DNA of 64,000 bases, taken from positions 1-64,000 of the forward strand of contig NZ_JNAO01000011.1 in assembly GCF_000760035.1 (NCBI RefSeq), in the 5' to 3' direction. Source of the DNA: Prochlorococcus marinus str. MIT 9314. GTDB taxonomy: Bacteria; Cyanobacteriota; Cyanobacteriia; PCC-6307; Cyanobiaceae. Within the stretch, counting starts at the first letter, position 1. Each line of letters begins with the position of its first letter. The notes under the pieces are model-generated. The model did not search any database, was not told where the DNA came from, and saw only the letters and a list, made by a program, of their open reading frames with translations. A program made the translations under genes and the position numbers. This document shows, piece after piece, positions 21,201-28,546 of the stretch.

Positions 21201-21830
21201 CCATTGTTAGATAAATGGTTAGAGACAATTATAGAAAAAAAACTTATTTCACCCAAAGCAGTTTATGGATATTTCAAATGCGGGAGAAAAGATAATAGTA
21301 TTTTCTTATTTGATAAGAAATCATTAAATAAAATTTCCCAATTTAATTTTCCAAGACAAAAATCTGGGAATAATCTATGCATAGCTGATTTTTATTGTGA
21401 TTTGAAAAATGATAAACCGATAGATATATTTCCTATGCAGGCAGTAACCATGGGCGATATTGCTAGTGAATATTCTCAAAAATTATTTAAAGAAGATAAA
21501 TATAGCGATTATTTGTTATTCCATGGACTTACAGTGCAATTAGCAGAAGCTCTAGCTGAGTATGTCCATGCACTAATACGTATTGAATGTGGTTTTAGAT
21601 CTGAAGAACCAGGCAAAAATAGAGAAATACTAGCTCAAAAATATAGAGGAGCTAGATATTCTTTTGGTTATCCTGCATGTCCAAAAGTCTCTGATTCAAA
21701 CATACAATTATCATTGTTAGATGCAAAAAGAATAAACTTGACCATGGATGAATCTGAACAACTTCATCCAGAACAAAGTACCACAGCTATAATTTCACTA
21801 CACTCAAAAGCTAAATATTTCAGCGCATAA
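18264..21830 (+). CDS. metH: methionine synthase, B12-dependent
   Basis: An 1188-residue modular enzyme moving a methyl group from methyl-tetrahydrofolate via cobalamin to homocysteine. The homocysteine domain ends with the zinc cysteines C293 and C294 in GGCCGTTPEHI. The pterin domain carries IVGERLNASGSKK. The cobalamin domain carries DVHDIGKN with the cobalt-ligating H746. The C-terminal activation domain ends with RYSFGYPACP. All four modules are intact. The enzyme needs a cobamide, consistent with cobN and cobU in this window. Confidence 0.97.
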   Translation: MESFRTYLNRDEKPLIIFDGGTGTSFQNLNLTADDFGGKELEGCNENLVLSSPEVVEKVHNSFLEAGCHVIETNTFGASSIVLDEYDIADKAYEINKNAAFIAKNAAAKYSSVDKPRFVAGSIGPTTKLPTLGHIDFDELKQSYKEQIYGLIDGGVDLLLIETCQDVLQIKSALLAAKEILESKNIDIPLMVSITMETTGTMLVGSDIASALTILEPFNIDILGLNCATGPEQMKEHIKYLSENSPFAISCIPNAGLPENIGGVAHYRLKPIELKMQLMNFIYDFNVQLLGGCCGTTPEHIKYLSSIIDEIIDNERTNNNGKKNSSGFIPSASSIYNSVPYKQDNSILIVGERLNASGSKKVRELLNNDDWDGLVAIAKQQQKENAHVLDVNVDYVGRDGVKDMKEITSRLVTNINLPLMIDSTDADKMESGLKSAGGKCIINSTNYEDGNERFDQVLNLALGYGSGLVVGTIDEDGMARNSEKKYKIVKRAINRTRECGLSDYELFFDPLALPISTGIEEDRLNAKETISAILKIRENFPDIHIILGISNISFGLSPLSRINLNSIFLDECIKAGLDSAIIAPNKILPLSKISEETKKLCLDLIYDKRKFKDDICIYDPLVELTKAFQDLSIQDFKKASSENKNLTLEESLKNHIIDGEKIGLEDQLNKALKKYKPLEIINTFLLDGMKVVGDLFGSGQMQLPFVLQSAETMKFAVSILEPYMETVDENISNGKLLIATVKGDVHDIGKNLVDIILSNNGYDVINLGIKQDVSAIIDAQKKHNADCIAMSGLLVKSTAFMKDNLEAFNNEDISVPVILGGAALTPKFVNEDCSKIYKGKILYGKDAFTDLKFMNEYMDNKKKGNWSNTEGFINNEGININLASPKFNSQAVKEPISINTEISKLNLKENIIRSKFINEEEPIKPPFLGTKVLNDVDIDLNKLIFYLDKKALFSGQWQIKKGKNQSVDEYNNYLDSYAKPLLDKWLETIIEKKLISPKAVYGYFKCGRKDNSIFLFDKKSLNKISQFNFPRQKSGNNLCIADFYCDLKNDKPIDIFPMQAVTMGDIASEYSQKLFKEDKYSDYLLFHGLTVQLAEALAEYVHALIRIECGFRSEEPGKNREILAQKYRGARYSFGYPACPKVSDSNIQLSLLDAKRINLTMDESEQLHPEQSTTAIISLHSKAKYFSA

Positions 21831-21839
21831 GCTAAATCT

Positions 21840-22058
21840 TTAGTTGTTTTCTAAATATTCAATAATTTCTTCCTGTAGTTCTTCCATGGTATTATTATCA
21901 CCCAAATCAAGTCCCTCTCCGGCAGCGTCCTGTGTTAACTCAAGATAATATGAAGCACCATCACTAGATAAAAATTCTAATGCAGAAGTTTCATCACTAT
22001 CTTTAAAAGCTTCATAAAGAGCTTTAAATGCTATGTTTTCAGTAAAGTCCCAATCCAT
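21840..22058 (-). CDS. small acidic conserved hypothetical protein
   Basis: A 72-residue very acidic soluble protein beginning MDWDFTENIAFKALYEAFKD and ending EELQEEIIEYLENN. It has no cysteines, no membrane segment and mostly predicted helix. I do not recognise a named family. It is convergent with metH, ending 9 bases after the metH stop. A TTGACG at about 22107-22112 (reverse strand) could be part of its promoter. Confidence 0.72.
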   Translation of the reverse strand: MDWDFTENIAFKALYEAFKDSDETSALEFLSSDGASYYLELTQDAAGEGLDLGDNNTMEELQEEIIEYLENN

Positions 22059-22157
22059 AATGAAAAAAACCTTATTAGAATTATTACCTCCTTACCCCCC
22101 ATACTCGTCAACCTTTTTTAAAGAAATGTTGGTGTTTTATTATTATTAAAAAAATCT

Positions 22158-22541
22158 ATGACTAAAAAAAATCAAGATCAGTTGAATGTTTTGGGAGAAA
22201 AAATTGATGTTTGTAGTTGCGCACCTATGACAGGGTGGTTCAGAGATGGATTTTGCAACTATGACAAAAATGATGGAGGGAATCATTCCATATGTTGTGT
22301 AATGGATGATAATTTCCTGAAATATAGTAAATCACAAGGAAATGATTTAATAACTCCCATGCCTATTTACTCATTCCCAGGACTAAAGGAGGGTGATCAT
22401 TGGTGTATTTGTCTTGATAGGTGGAAGCAAGCATTATTAGACGGTCTTGCACCAAAAGTCATATTAGAATCAACTAATATTGTAGCCTTAGAATCAGTAC
22501 CTCTGGAAAAATTGAAAGAATATCAATTTAATAAAAAGTAA
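22158..22541 (+). CDS. DUF2237 family protein
   Basis: A 127-residue soluble protein matching the DUF2237 family, recognised by the opening LNVLGEKIDVCSCAPMTGWF, the GFCNYDKNDGGNHSICCVM segment (in parts) and the tryptophan-rich GDHWCICLDRWKQALLDG. It carries six cysteines, which could bind metal or form disulfides, but the function of the family is unknown to me. It lies between metH and the Apa2-like gene on the same strand. Confidence 0.82.
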   Translation: MTKKNQDQLNVLGEKIDVCSCAPMTGWFRDGFCNYDKNDGGNHSICCVMDDNFLKYSKSQGNDLITPMPIYSFPGLKEGDHWCICLDRWKQALLDGLAPKVILESTNIVALESVPLEKLKEYQFNKK

Positions 22542-22589
22542 TTACAAATTTATTATTTTTTTTAAAATAATTATGATAATTTTTTTAAT

Positions 22590-23420
22590 ATGAGTTCAGA
22601 AATATATTGGAAAAAAGCATTAGAGCAAAGTCAATTATCAATTGATGATAAATCATTATATCCTCTTAAAACCGATATTATTACAAGAGATTTATATGAA
22701 AAAGACGACTTCATAATTAGAAAACTCGATACTTCAAAATTTAATAAAAAAAAAATTTATGGTCCTAGGCAGAATCCATTTTGTCCTTGGGAAAAGGAAC
22801 TAGAAATTGATAAAATTGGTGATAATCATCAACTAATATTAAATAAGTACCCTGTACAAAAAGGTCATATTTTACTGATTACAAATGAATGGAAACCTCA
22901 AAATGGATGGTTAGATAATAATGATTGGAGAGCGATCCAACAAGTTAATAAGGATACTAGTGGATTATGGTTTTTCAATAGTTCTCCAATTGCGGGTGCA
23001 AGTCAACCTCACAGGCATTTTCAACTTCTGCGTAGATCTAGAGGTGAGATATCATGCCCAAGAGAACAGTGGTTTTTAGAAATGAACTCATATCAAGATC
23101 TAAATAGTAAGCTTAAAAAAAATATTATTGTATCCAAATTTAATTTTTTAGAAAATTCATCATCTCTTTTTGAATTTTATTTAGAGTTATGCAAGAAATT
23201 AGGACTTGGGGAACCTATAAGTGATAAGAAACCGAAATATCCTTACAATATTTTAATAACTAATAAATGGATCGCTATTATAAAAAGAAAAAATGATCAT
23301 ATTCATGGTTTTAGTATTAACGGTTTAGGTTTTGCAGGATATCTACTAGTAACTGAAAAATCAAATATTAATTATTTAAAGAAGTTTGGACCTGAAAAAC
23401 TCCTTGAATGTTTTGTTTGA
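22590..23420 (+). CDS. ATP adenylyltransferase / Ap4A phosphorylase (Apa2 family)
   Basis: A 276-residue HIT-superfamily protein. The catalytic His cluster is in ASQPHRHFQLLRR, close to the HxHxQ form used by Apa1/Apa2 phosphorylases, preceded by KGHILLITNEW. It probably splits diadenosine tetraphosphate into ATP and ADP using phosphate, limiting stress dinucleotides. The C-terminal part (YNILITNKWIAIIKR and INGLGFAGYLLV) matches the ATP-transferase C-terminal domain. Exact dinucleotide preference cannot be read. Confidence 0.83.
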   Translation: MSSEIYWKKALEQSQLSIDDKSLYPLKTDIITRDLYEKDDFIIRKLDTSKFNKKKIYGPRQNPFCPWEKELEIDKIGDNHQLILNKYPVQKGHILLITNEWKPQNGWLDNNDWRAIQQVNKDTSGLWFFNSSPIAGASQPHRHFQLLRRSRGEISCPREQWFLEMNSYQDLNSKLKKNIIVSKFNFLENSSSLFEFYLELCKKLGLGEPISDKKPKYPYNILITNKWIAIIKRKNDHIHGFSINGLGFAGYLLVTEKSNINYLKKFGPEKLLECFV

Positions 23421-23423
23421 ATA

Positions 23424-23603
23424 CTAGTTAGTTACTTCAACTTCTTTATCTCTGCTTATTTGGCTTTCTAGAACTTCTATAGATGCTGTTACAGAGGCGA
23501 TTTTACGTTCAAGTGAATCCTTAATATAATTGAGCATTTCTAATTTTTTATGTTGATAAAATCTCTTTTTTTCTTTAGATGATTTGAAATAACAGTTAAA
23601 CAT
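23424..23603 (-). CDS. small hypothetical protein, 59 aa
   Basis: An open frame of 59 codons from ATG at 23601-23603 to TAG at 23424-23426, ending 3 bases from the convergent Apa2-like gene. The product starts MFNCYFKSSKEKKRFYQHKK and continues as a likely helix with regularly spaced hydrophobic residues (LEMLNYIKDSLERKIASVTA). It fills an otherwise empty 330-base gap, which supports it. I do not recognise a family. Confidence 0.55.
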   Translation of the reverse strand: MFNCYFKSSKEKKRFYQHKKLEMLNYIKDSLERKIASVTASIEVLESQISRDKEVEVTN

Positions 23604-23747
23604 TTTTTATTTTTATTATAAAAAGATACTTAATTGACTTGTGACATGAAAATAAATTGGTTTTAATTTAAAAACAATAATTCGTATGGACTTTAAATTT
23701 TTTTTGAATAAAATTAAATAAATCCATTACTATTCAAGAATATATTA

Positions 23748-24758
23748 TTGAATATTCCAGAAAATTCAAATACAAAAAGAATTTCAATTGATTTGCCTGA
23801 GGACCTAATTTCCAGGTTTGATCAATTACGAAAAGAGTGGGGATTTCGAGCAAGAGGACCTGTAATAGAAAAAATACTTAAAGAACTTCTTCAAGAAGAT
23901 GATTTACTACCTAAGAACCAACAGCAAGAAATAGACTTTAACGAGAAGAATAATAACGAAAAATTAAATATTGATGAAGATACTGCATTGGTATTAATTA
24001 AATCAGACGTAAATAAAGAAGTTAATAAAATATCTTTGAATAAAACAGTTACCAATAAAAATCAATATAAAGAAAAAACCAACTCAAACATAAGCCTTCC
24101 GAATTTTGTTGAAAAAAAAGTAAAGAATTTAAGAAGAAGTATTAATAGTGAAAAATTAAAGGAAAATATTGCTGATATTCAAATTAATACAATTAAAGAA
24201 ACTGAATTAATAAAATGTCGAATTGAGTTAATTAGTCATTGGAAAAACTTATATGGATCAGTTCCTAATGATCATGTGGTAGAAGCTTCGATGGATTGGT
24301 TTGGAAGGGATATATGGCCAAATCTTGATGGAACTGAAAATCTACCCTTTACGTGGAGTGCAGCCAATAAATTAATGTCTGAATTATGTCCATTTTGGAT
24401 AAAGAAAAATCCATCCCTTGAGATTGTGTTATTAATGATTGGCGTTTTAGAAGACCCTTTTGCTACATCAGATTTAATTAATAGGATACCAACTCTTGTG
24501 AGAAGATTTGTAAGTAGATTTAAGCGAAATAACAGATCAAATTCATTTGAAACTTTGGACTCAACAATGACAGTACATGGAGCACTTAAATTATTGAATT
24601 TATCAACATCCGCAGGATCAGCTCATACTTTCCGTAAAATTAGGGAGGCCTATAAATCAATAGCCTTAGAGAAGCATCCCGATGCTGGAGGATCAACAGA
24701 TCAAATGAGAAAATTAAATGAAGCGTATCAATTGCTTAAAAATCTATACAGATATTAG
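23748..24758 (+). CDS. RHH-like N-terminus fused to C-terminal J-domain
   Basis: A 336-residue protein with an unusual order. Residues about 9-50 (TKRISIDLPEDLISRFDQLR and following) look like a ribbon-helix-helix DNA-binding domain. A charged low-complexity linker follows to about residue 150, then an all-helical middle with conserved tryptophans. Residues about 277-335 form a J-domain with HPD at 310-312. J-domains stimulate Hsp70 (DnaK) ATPase. There is no Gly/Phe region or zinc domain, so this is not a general DnaJ. The start is TTG at 23748. Three copies of a palindromic element lie just downstream. Confidence 0.8.
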   Translation: MNIPENSNTKRISIDLPEDLISRFDQLRKEWGFRARGPVIEKILKELLQEDDLLPKNQQQEIDFNEKNNNEKLNIDEDTALVLIKSDVNKEVNKISLNKTVTNKNQYKEKTNSNISLPNFVEKKVKNLRRSINSEKLKENIADIQINTIKETELIKCRIELISHWKNLYGSVPNDHVVEASMDWFGRDIWPNLDGTENLPFTWSAANKLMSELCPFWIKKNPSLEIVLLMIGVLEDPFATSDLINRIPTLVRRFVSRFKRNNRSNSFETLDSTMTVHGALKLLNLSTSAGSAHTFRKIREAYKSIALEKHPDAGGSTDQMRKLNEAYQLLKNLYRY

Positions 24759-24767
24759 TATACTAAT

Positions 24768-24817
24768 TCTTAAATAAGACTAAGTATAAGTCTAAATAAT
24801 AGTCTTATATAAGATAG
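24768..24817. repeat. 50-bp palindromic element, copy A
   Basis: The element starts TCTTAAATAAGAC and ends with GTCTTATATAAGATAG. The two 13-base ends are inverted copies of one another with a single difference, and each is itself close to the palindrome TCTTATATAAGA. AGTC/AGAC words recur every 12 bases inside. By hand, 40 of 50 bases match copy B without gaps. Confidence 0.75.
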
Positions 24818-24938
24818 CTGTTAAGTTTAAAATTTCTGTTATTCATTAATTATTTTTTTTCATTCTTAAAAACATTAATGATGTATAAATTAAATTAAAA
24901 GAAAATATAATTTTTAAAAAAATTCTTCGTATAGCAAA

Positions 24939-24988
24939 TCTTATATAAGACTTATTATTAGTCTAATTTATAGTCTTACAATAGATAA
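24939..24988. repeat. 50-bp palindromic element, copy B
   Basis: The left end is a perfect TCTTATATAAGAC. The centre holds TTAGTCTAATTTATAGTCTTA. Alignment with copies A and C needs no gap and gives 40 of 50 matches with each. It lies 121 bases after copy A. Confidence 0.75.
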
Positions 24989-25150
24989 GTAAGATAAGTT
25001 AATTTATCAATTTGAATGAATCATCCAAAACCTCTTTATCCCTGGTAAAAATCTAATACTGAAGAAAATAACAATATTTTATGTCCTTTCAATGTCCAAG
25101 AAATAAATAAATGCTTAAAAGTATTGCTATAACTGCCATTAATATCATCA

Positions 25151-25173
25151 AGTACTGCCTTAAAGACAGTACT
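25151..25173 (-). terminator. hairpin overlapping the stop of the small secreted-protein gene
   Basis: AGTACTG and CAGTACT form a 7-bp perfect stem around a 9-base loop. The stem reaches into the TAG stop at 25172-25174. No T-tract follows on either strand, so it is not a textbook intrinsic terminator and may instead protect the mRNA 3' end. Confidence 0.4.
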
Positions 25174-25432
25174 ACTTAGATTGAAGCTTCTCAATGGCCG
25201 TTTGCCTATCAATACTAGGGACATCACTTAATCCATTAGCATCAAACCAAGGGGCGCTAGCCCAATCAAAACCTTCACCAAAAGTATTATCTGGTGCAGT
25301 TATATACCAGTGACATGAAGCATCTGGTATGTCAACAGCACATTTTGACCAATCATCTGACCACTGAGGGACTTGAACCCACAGCACTGAAGATAGAAGT
25401 AGAGATAGTAGATTAATCATGAACTTTATCAT
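25172..25432 (-). CDS. small secreted or periplasmic protein, 86 aa
   Basis: The first ~20 residues (MIKFMINLLSLLLSSVLWVQ) form a signal peptide or membrane anchor. The rest is rich in Trp, Asp and Ser, with two cysteines in KCAVDIPDASCHWY that could form a disulfide after export. M6 is an alternative start. The gene is flanked by element copies B and C, and copy C occupies its upstream region. I do not recognise a family. The clear export signal and residue bias make a real gene likely. Confidence 0.7.
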   Translation of the reverse strand: MIKFMINLLSLLLSSVLWVQVPQWSDDWSKCAVDIPDASCHWYITAPDNTFGEGFDWASAPWFDANGLSDVPSIDRQTAIEKLQSK

Positions 25433-25466
25433 ACAATATTAATTACTTTTATAGGATTATTATTTA

Positions 25467-25516
25467 TCTTATATAAGAATCATTTATAGACTAGTTTATA
25501 GTCTTATATGAGATTA
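25467..25516. repeat. 50-bp palindromic element, copy C
   Basis: This copy begins with a perfect TCTTATATAAGA and ends with GTCTTATATGAGATTA. It sits between the pheT stop and the start of the small secreted-protein gene, 35-84 bases upstream of that start on the minus strand, where an operator would be expected. Alignment with copy B gives 40 of 50 matches without gaps. Confidence 0.75.
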
Positions 25517-25525
25517 GCAATACAT

Positions 25526-27970
25526 TTAATTCCTCAATTTAGTGTCAAAACATTTTTCAACATTAGAAATAATATTTGAATGTATTGATGTAATGTCAGA
25601 GTCCAGTAATGTTTTATCTTTATCTCTATAAGATAATCTAAATGTATAACTTATATGATCTTCTCCAAATTTAGGATCTTCAAAAACATCAAGTAAATTT
25701 ACATCCTCTAAGAGATTTTTTCCTGTTTTTCTTATTTGTAATGTTATTTCGCTAATCAAAAATTTCTTACTAAAGACAAAATTTATATCCCTTTCCATTT
25801 TCGGAACAATTGGGTATTGCTTGTATATTGGAATCCATTTATTTTTTCTTGTACTAGCTCCCAAGAGGTTAGAAATATTTATGTTAAATAAATAAACTTT
25901 TTTTAATGACTTCTTTTCTAATATTAGTTTGGGATGTATTTCACCAAAATAACCTGCATCTTTACCTTCTATAACTAATTTTGCTGTTCTTCCAGGATGA
26001 AGAAAATCAATTGAATCAGTAGGTTTATCTTCAATTTTAATGTTCAAAGATGATAAAGCCTCCTTTAACTTTCCTCTGGCCTGAAAATAATTAAGATCGT
26101 TATCCTTACCCGAATTTATCCATTTTCCAAATTTTTTATTTCCATAAATCGCACCATTCAGAACTTCTTTTTGAATAAACTCAGTTTTCTTGTGAAAAAC
26201 ATTTCCAATTTCAAATATATAACAACTTGCTTGTCCAGCTTTTATATTACGGTTCACTATTTCCAAATGTTCTTTCCAGATATTATCTCTAAGACAGCTT
26301 GTTTCTAATAACAAAGGATTAGAAATCTTTATAAGTTTTTCATCATCTTCAGGAACAAGAGAGTAGCTTAGTACCTCGTTAAAACCATTTTCTATAAAAC
26401 CATTTCTTACTTTTCTCAATGCCAACTGTTCTGATGACAATTTTCCAGGCTTAATTGGATTAGGAAGTTTTAAGTCGAATCTGTCATACCCTATTAATCT
26501 TGCTATTTCTTCAATTAAATCTATTTCTCTTATTAAATCATGAGATCTATTAGGAATTACTGCTACATCCCAGCCATATTCTTTATTCTTTAAGGTACAA
26601 CCTATGAGTGTTAATTTATCAACTATTTCATTATCAGATAAATTTCTTTTTTCAAATTTATCGTTAATAATTAATGGACCAAGAATTTTATGTATTCGAT
26701 TTCTCCGTAGTTTAATAAATATATCCTCATTACTTATTAAATTTGAAGTATTGATTATTGGTGAATTAATAGAAAAATATTCTTCTAAAAGATTAATTGC
26801 CCTTGTTACTGCACTTATTGTATTTTTTGATGATATCCCTTTTTCATACCTGCTGCTAGATTCTGTTCTTAAGCCAGCCGCCTTGGAAGATTTTCTTATA
26901 GTAACTGGATTAAAAACAGCACCTTCAAGGTAAATAGATGAGGTGTTATTACTTACAGAAGTCTCTAAACCGCCTATGACCCCTGCAATAGCTACCGGTT
27001 TATCACAACAAGTAATGACTGTGATATTGTCATTTAAGTCATATTCTTTACCATCTAAGCAAATAAGGCTTTCGTTATCCTTGCCTTTTCTTACAGAGAA
27101 ATCTTCTGGAGAAACTTCCTTACCAATTAAGTTTGACAATTTATCTTTATCAAACGCATGCAAAGGTTGACCTTGTTCTAATAGAATATAATTTGTCAAA
27201 TCAACTAGAAGATTAATAGATTTTATACCTGATTTTTCTATACGGTCTTTAAGCCAATTTGGCGATAATTTCTCTCCATTTACTCCATCAATGGAGCTTA
27301 TTGTATAGATACAATTAGATTCTATAGCCTCTGGACAAAGTTTAATTCCCTTAAGTAAATGAGTATTGTATTTATGGTTTAATTCTGGAAAATTTAAGGT
27401 GGATTCTAAAAGGGCAGAAATTTCACGAGCTATACCTATAACAGACATTCCATCAGGTCTATTAGCTGTAATGGCTAAATCATATATAAAATCATTTAAT
27501 TGAAGCAAGTCAGATCCTGGAGTGCCCAATTCATGTTTTAGGGCCAAATCTTCATCAATGATCTCTATCCCTTCGCTAGAGTCCTCTAAACCCAGTTCCT
27601 GCAGTGAACATATCATTCCATCACTCATGACACCTCTAATTTCACTTCTTTTAATAGTTAAATCAACTGCATTTAATTTCGCACCGACAGTAGCAACATA
27701 AACATAAATATTTGCTTTAATATTGCTCGCACCACAGATAATTTGTAAATTCTTTGAATTACCAATATCGACTTGGCAAATTGAAAGTTTGTCAGATCCT
27801 TCGTGCTTTAAAACAGATAATACCTTTCCTAAAACAACACCATTTACATTTTTTGAACAGTCTTCTAATGATTCAACCTCAAATCCACCAATAGATAATT
27901 TCTCAGAGAGATCTTCAGGAGTAGAAGTAATTTCTACTAAATTTTTCAACCAATTTTGAGAAACTTTCAT
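25526..27970 (-). CDS. pheT: phenylalanyl-tRNA synthetase beta subunit
   Basis: An 814-residue subunit of the heterotetrameric PheRS. The N-terminal tRNA-binding OB domain carries VLSVLKHEGSDKLSICQVD (residues about 49-67). The B3/B4 editing domain carries ANRPDGMSVIGIAREI and LLVDLTNYILLEQGQPLHAFD in parts. The catalytic-like domain carries GYDRFDLKLP, and a C-terminal ferredoxin-fold anticodon-binding domain ends the protein. The length is normal for a bacterial PheT. The pheS partner is not in this window. Confidence 0.96.
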   Translation of the reverse strand: MKVSQNWLKNLVEITSTPEDLSEKLSIGGFEVESLEDCSKNVNGVVLGKVLSVLKHEGSDKLSICQVDIGNSKNLQIICGASNIKANIYVYVATVGAKLNAVDLTIKRSEIRGVMSDGMICSLQELGLEDSSEGIEIIDEDLALKHELGTPGSDLLQLNDFIYDLAITANRPDGMSVIGIAREISALLESTLNFPELNHKYNTHLLKGIKLCPEAIESNCIYTISSIDGVNGEKLSPNWLKDRIEKSGIKSINLLVDLTNYILLEQGQPLHAFDKDKLSNLIGKEVSPEDFSVRKGKDNESLICLDGKEYDLNDNITVITCCDKPVAIAGVIGGLETSVSNNTSSIYLEGAVFNPVTIRKSSKAAGLRTESSSRYEKGISSKNTISAVTRAINLLEEYFSINSPIINTSNLISNEDIFIKLRRNRIHKILGPLIINDKFEKRNLSDNEIVDKLTLIGCTLKNKEYGWDVAVIPNRSHDLIREIDLIEEIARLIGYDRFDLKLPNPIKPGKLSSEQLALRKVRNGFIENGFNEVLSYSLVPEDDEKLIKISNPLLLETSCLRDNIWKEHLEIVNRNIKAGQASCYIFEIGNVFHKKTEFIQKEVLNGAIYGNKKFGKWINSGKDNDLNYFQARGKLKEALSSLNIKIEDKPTDSIDFLHPGRTAKLVIEGKDAGYFGEIHPKLILEKKSLKKVYLFNINISNLLGASTRKNKWIPIYKQYPIVPKMERDINFVFSKKFLISEITLQIRKTGKNLLEDVNLLDVFEDPKFGEDHISYTFRLSYRDKDKTLLDSDITSIHSNIISNVEKCFDTKLRN

Positions 27971-28071
27971 ATATATTTTTTAGTCAATGATGATAAAAGA
28001 AATAAGTATATCTTCAAAAAAGTTTGTTGAAGATGTACAATAGAAAATTATACAATAAAGTATTAATTAAA

Positions 28072-28266
28072 ATGGCCAAAAAAGGGACAAGAGTTGTAGT
28101 GACCCTAGAATGTACTGAAGCTAGGACTAGCACAGATCCTAAGAGATCAAATGGCGTCTCAAGATATACTACTGAAAAGAATCGTAGAAATACAACCGAA
28201 AGATTAGAACTAAAAAAGTTTAATCCTCATTTAAACAGGATGACAATTCACAAAGAAATTAAGTAA
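28072..28266 (+). CDS. rpmG: 50S ribosomal protein L33
   Basis: A 64-residue basic protein beginning [19 protein letters not shown], a clear cyanobacterial/plastid L33. Reading could extend upstream to TTG at 28024, but those 16 residues have no family match, so the ATG at 28072 is chosen. It is followed 17 bases later by rpsR, the usual cyanobacterial L33-S18 pair. Confidence 0.95.
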   Translation: MAKKGTRVVVTLECTEARTSTDPKRSNGVSRYTTEKNRRNTTERLELKKFNPHLNRMTIHKEIK

Positions 28267-28283
28267 TCAAATCAAATTAAATC

Positions 28284-28505
28284 ATGCCTAATTCAATTTT
28301 TAAAAAACAATTATCACCTATCAAACCAGGAGATCCTATTGACTATAAGGATGTAGAACTACTAAAAAAATTCATAACTGAGAGGGGCAAAATCCTACCA
28401 AGAAGAATGACAGGTTTAACTTCAAAGCAACAAAGAGATCTCACATTAGCTGTTAAGAGAGCCAGAATTGTAGCTCTTTTACCCTTTGTAAATCCTGAAG
28501 GATAA
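28284..28505 (+). CDS. rpsR: 30S ribosomal protein S18
   Basis: A 73-residue S18 with the hallmark [20 protein letters not shown], the [20 protein letters not shown] stretch (in parts) and [10 protein letters not shown]. It binds S6 and 16S rRNA in the small subunit platform. It is co-oriented with rpmG and with the RNB nuclease gene 41 bases downstream. Confidence 0.96.
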   Translation: MPNSIFKKQLSPIKPGDPIDYKDVELLKKFITERGKILPRRMTGLTSKQQRDLTLAVKRARIVALLPFVNPEG

Positions 28506-28546
28506 TTTTTTATTGAATATAGTTGGCACTGTAATATTTCAAATAT

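Larger units (their letters stand above)
24759..25171. other. gene-free stretch with palindromic elements
   Basis: About 410 bases without a convincing gene between the RHH/J-domain gene and the small secreted-protein gene. It holds two copies of the 50-bp element and the stop-codon hairpin of the next gene. A 22-codon frame from ATG at 25111 on the plus strand is too short to call. Confidence 0.6.

Noticed and set aside
25111-25179. 22-codon plus-strand frame
   Set aside because: Too short, and it runs through the hairpin at the stop of the opposite-strand gene.
25036-25227. 63-codon minus-strand frame
   Set aside because: It overlaps the end of the 86-aa exported protein in another frame and its composition is not convincing.
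28024-28071. In-frame TTG extension of L33 by 16 residues
   Set aside because: The extra residues have no family match, and the ATG at 28072 gives the canonical [10 protein letters not shown] start.
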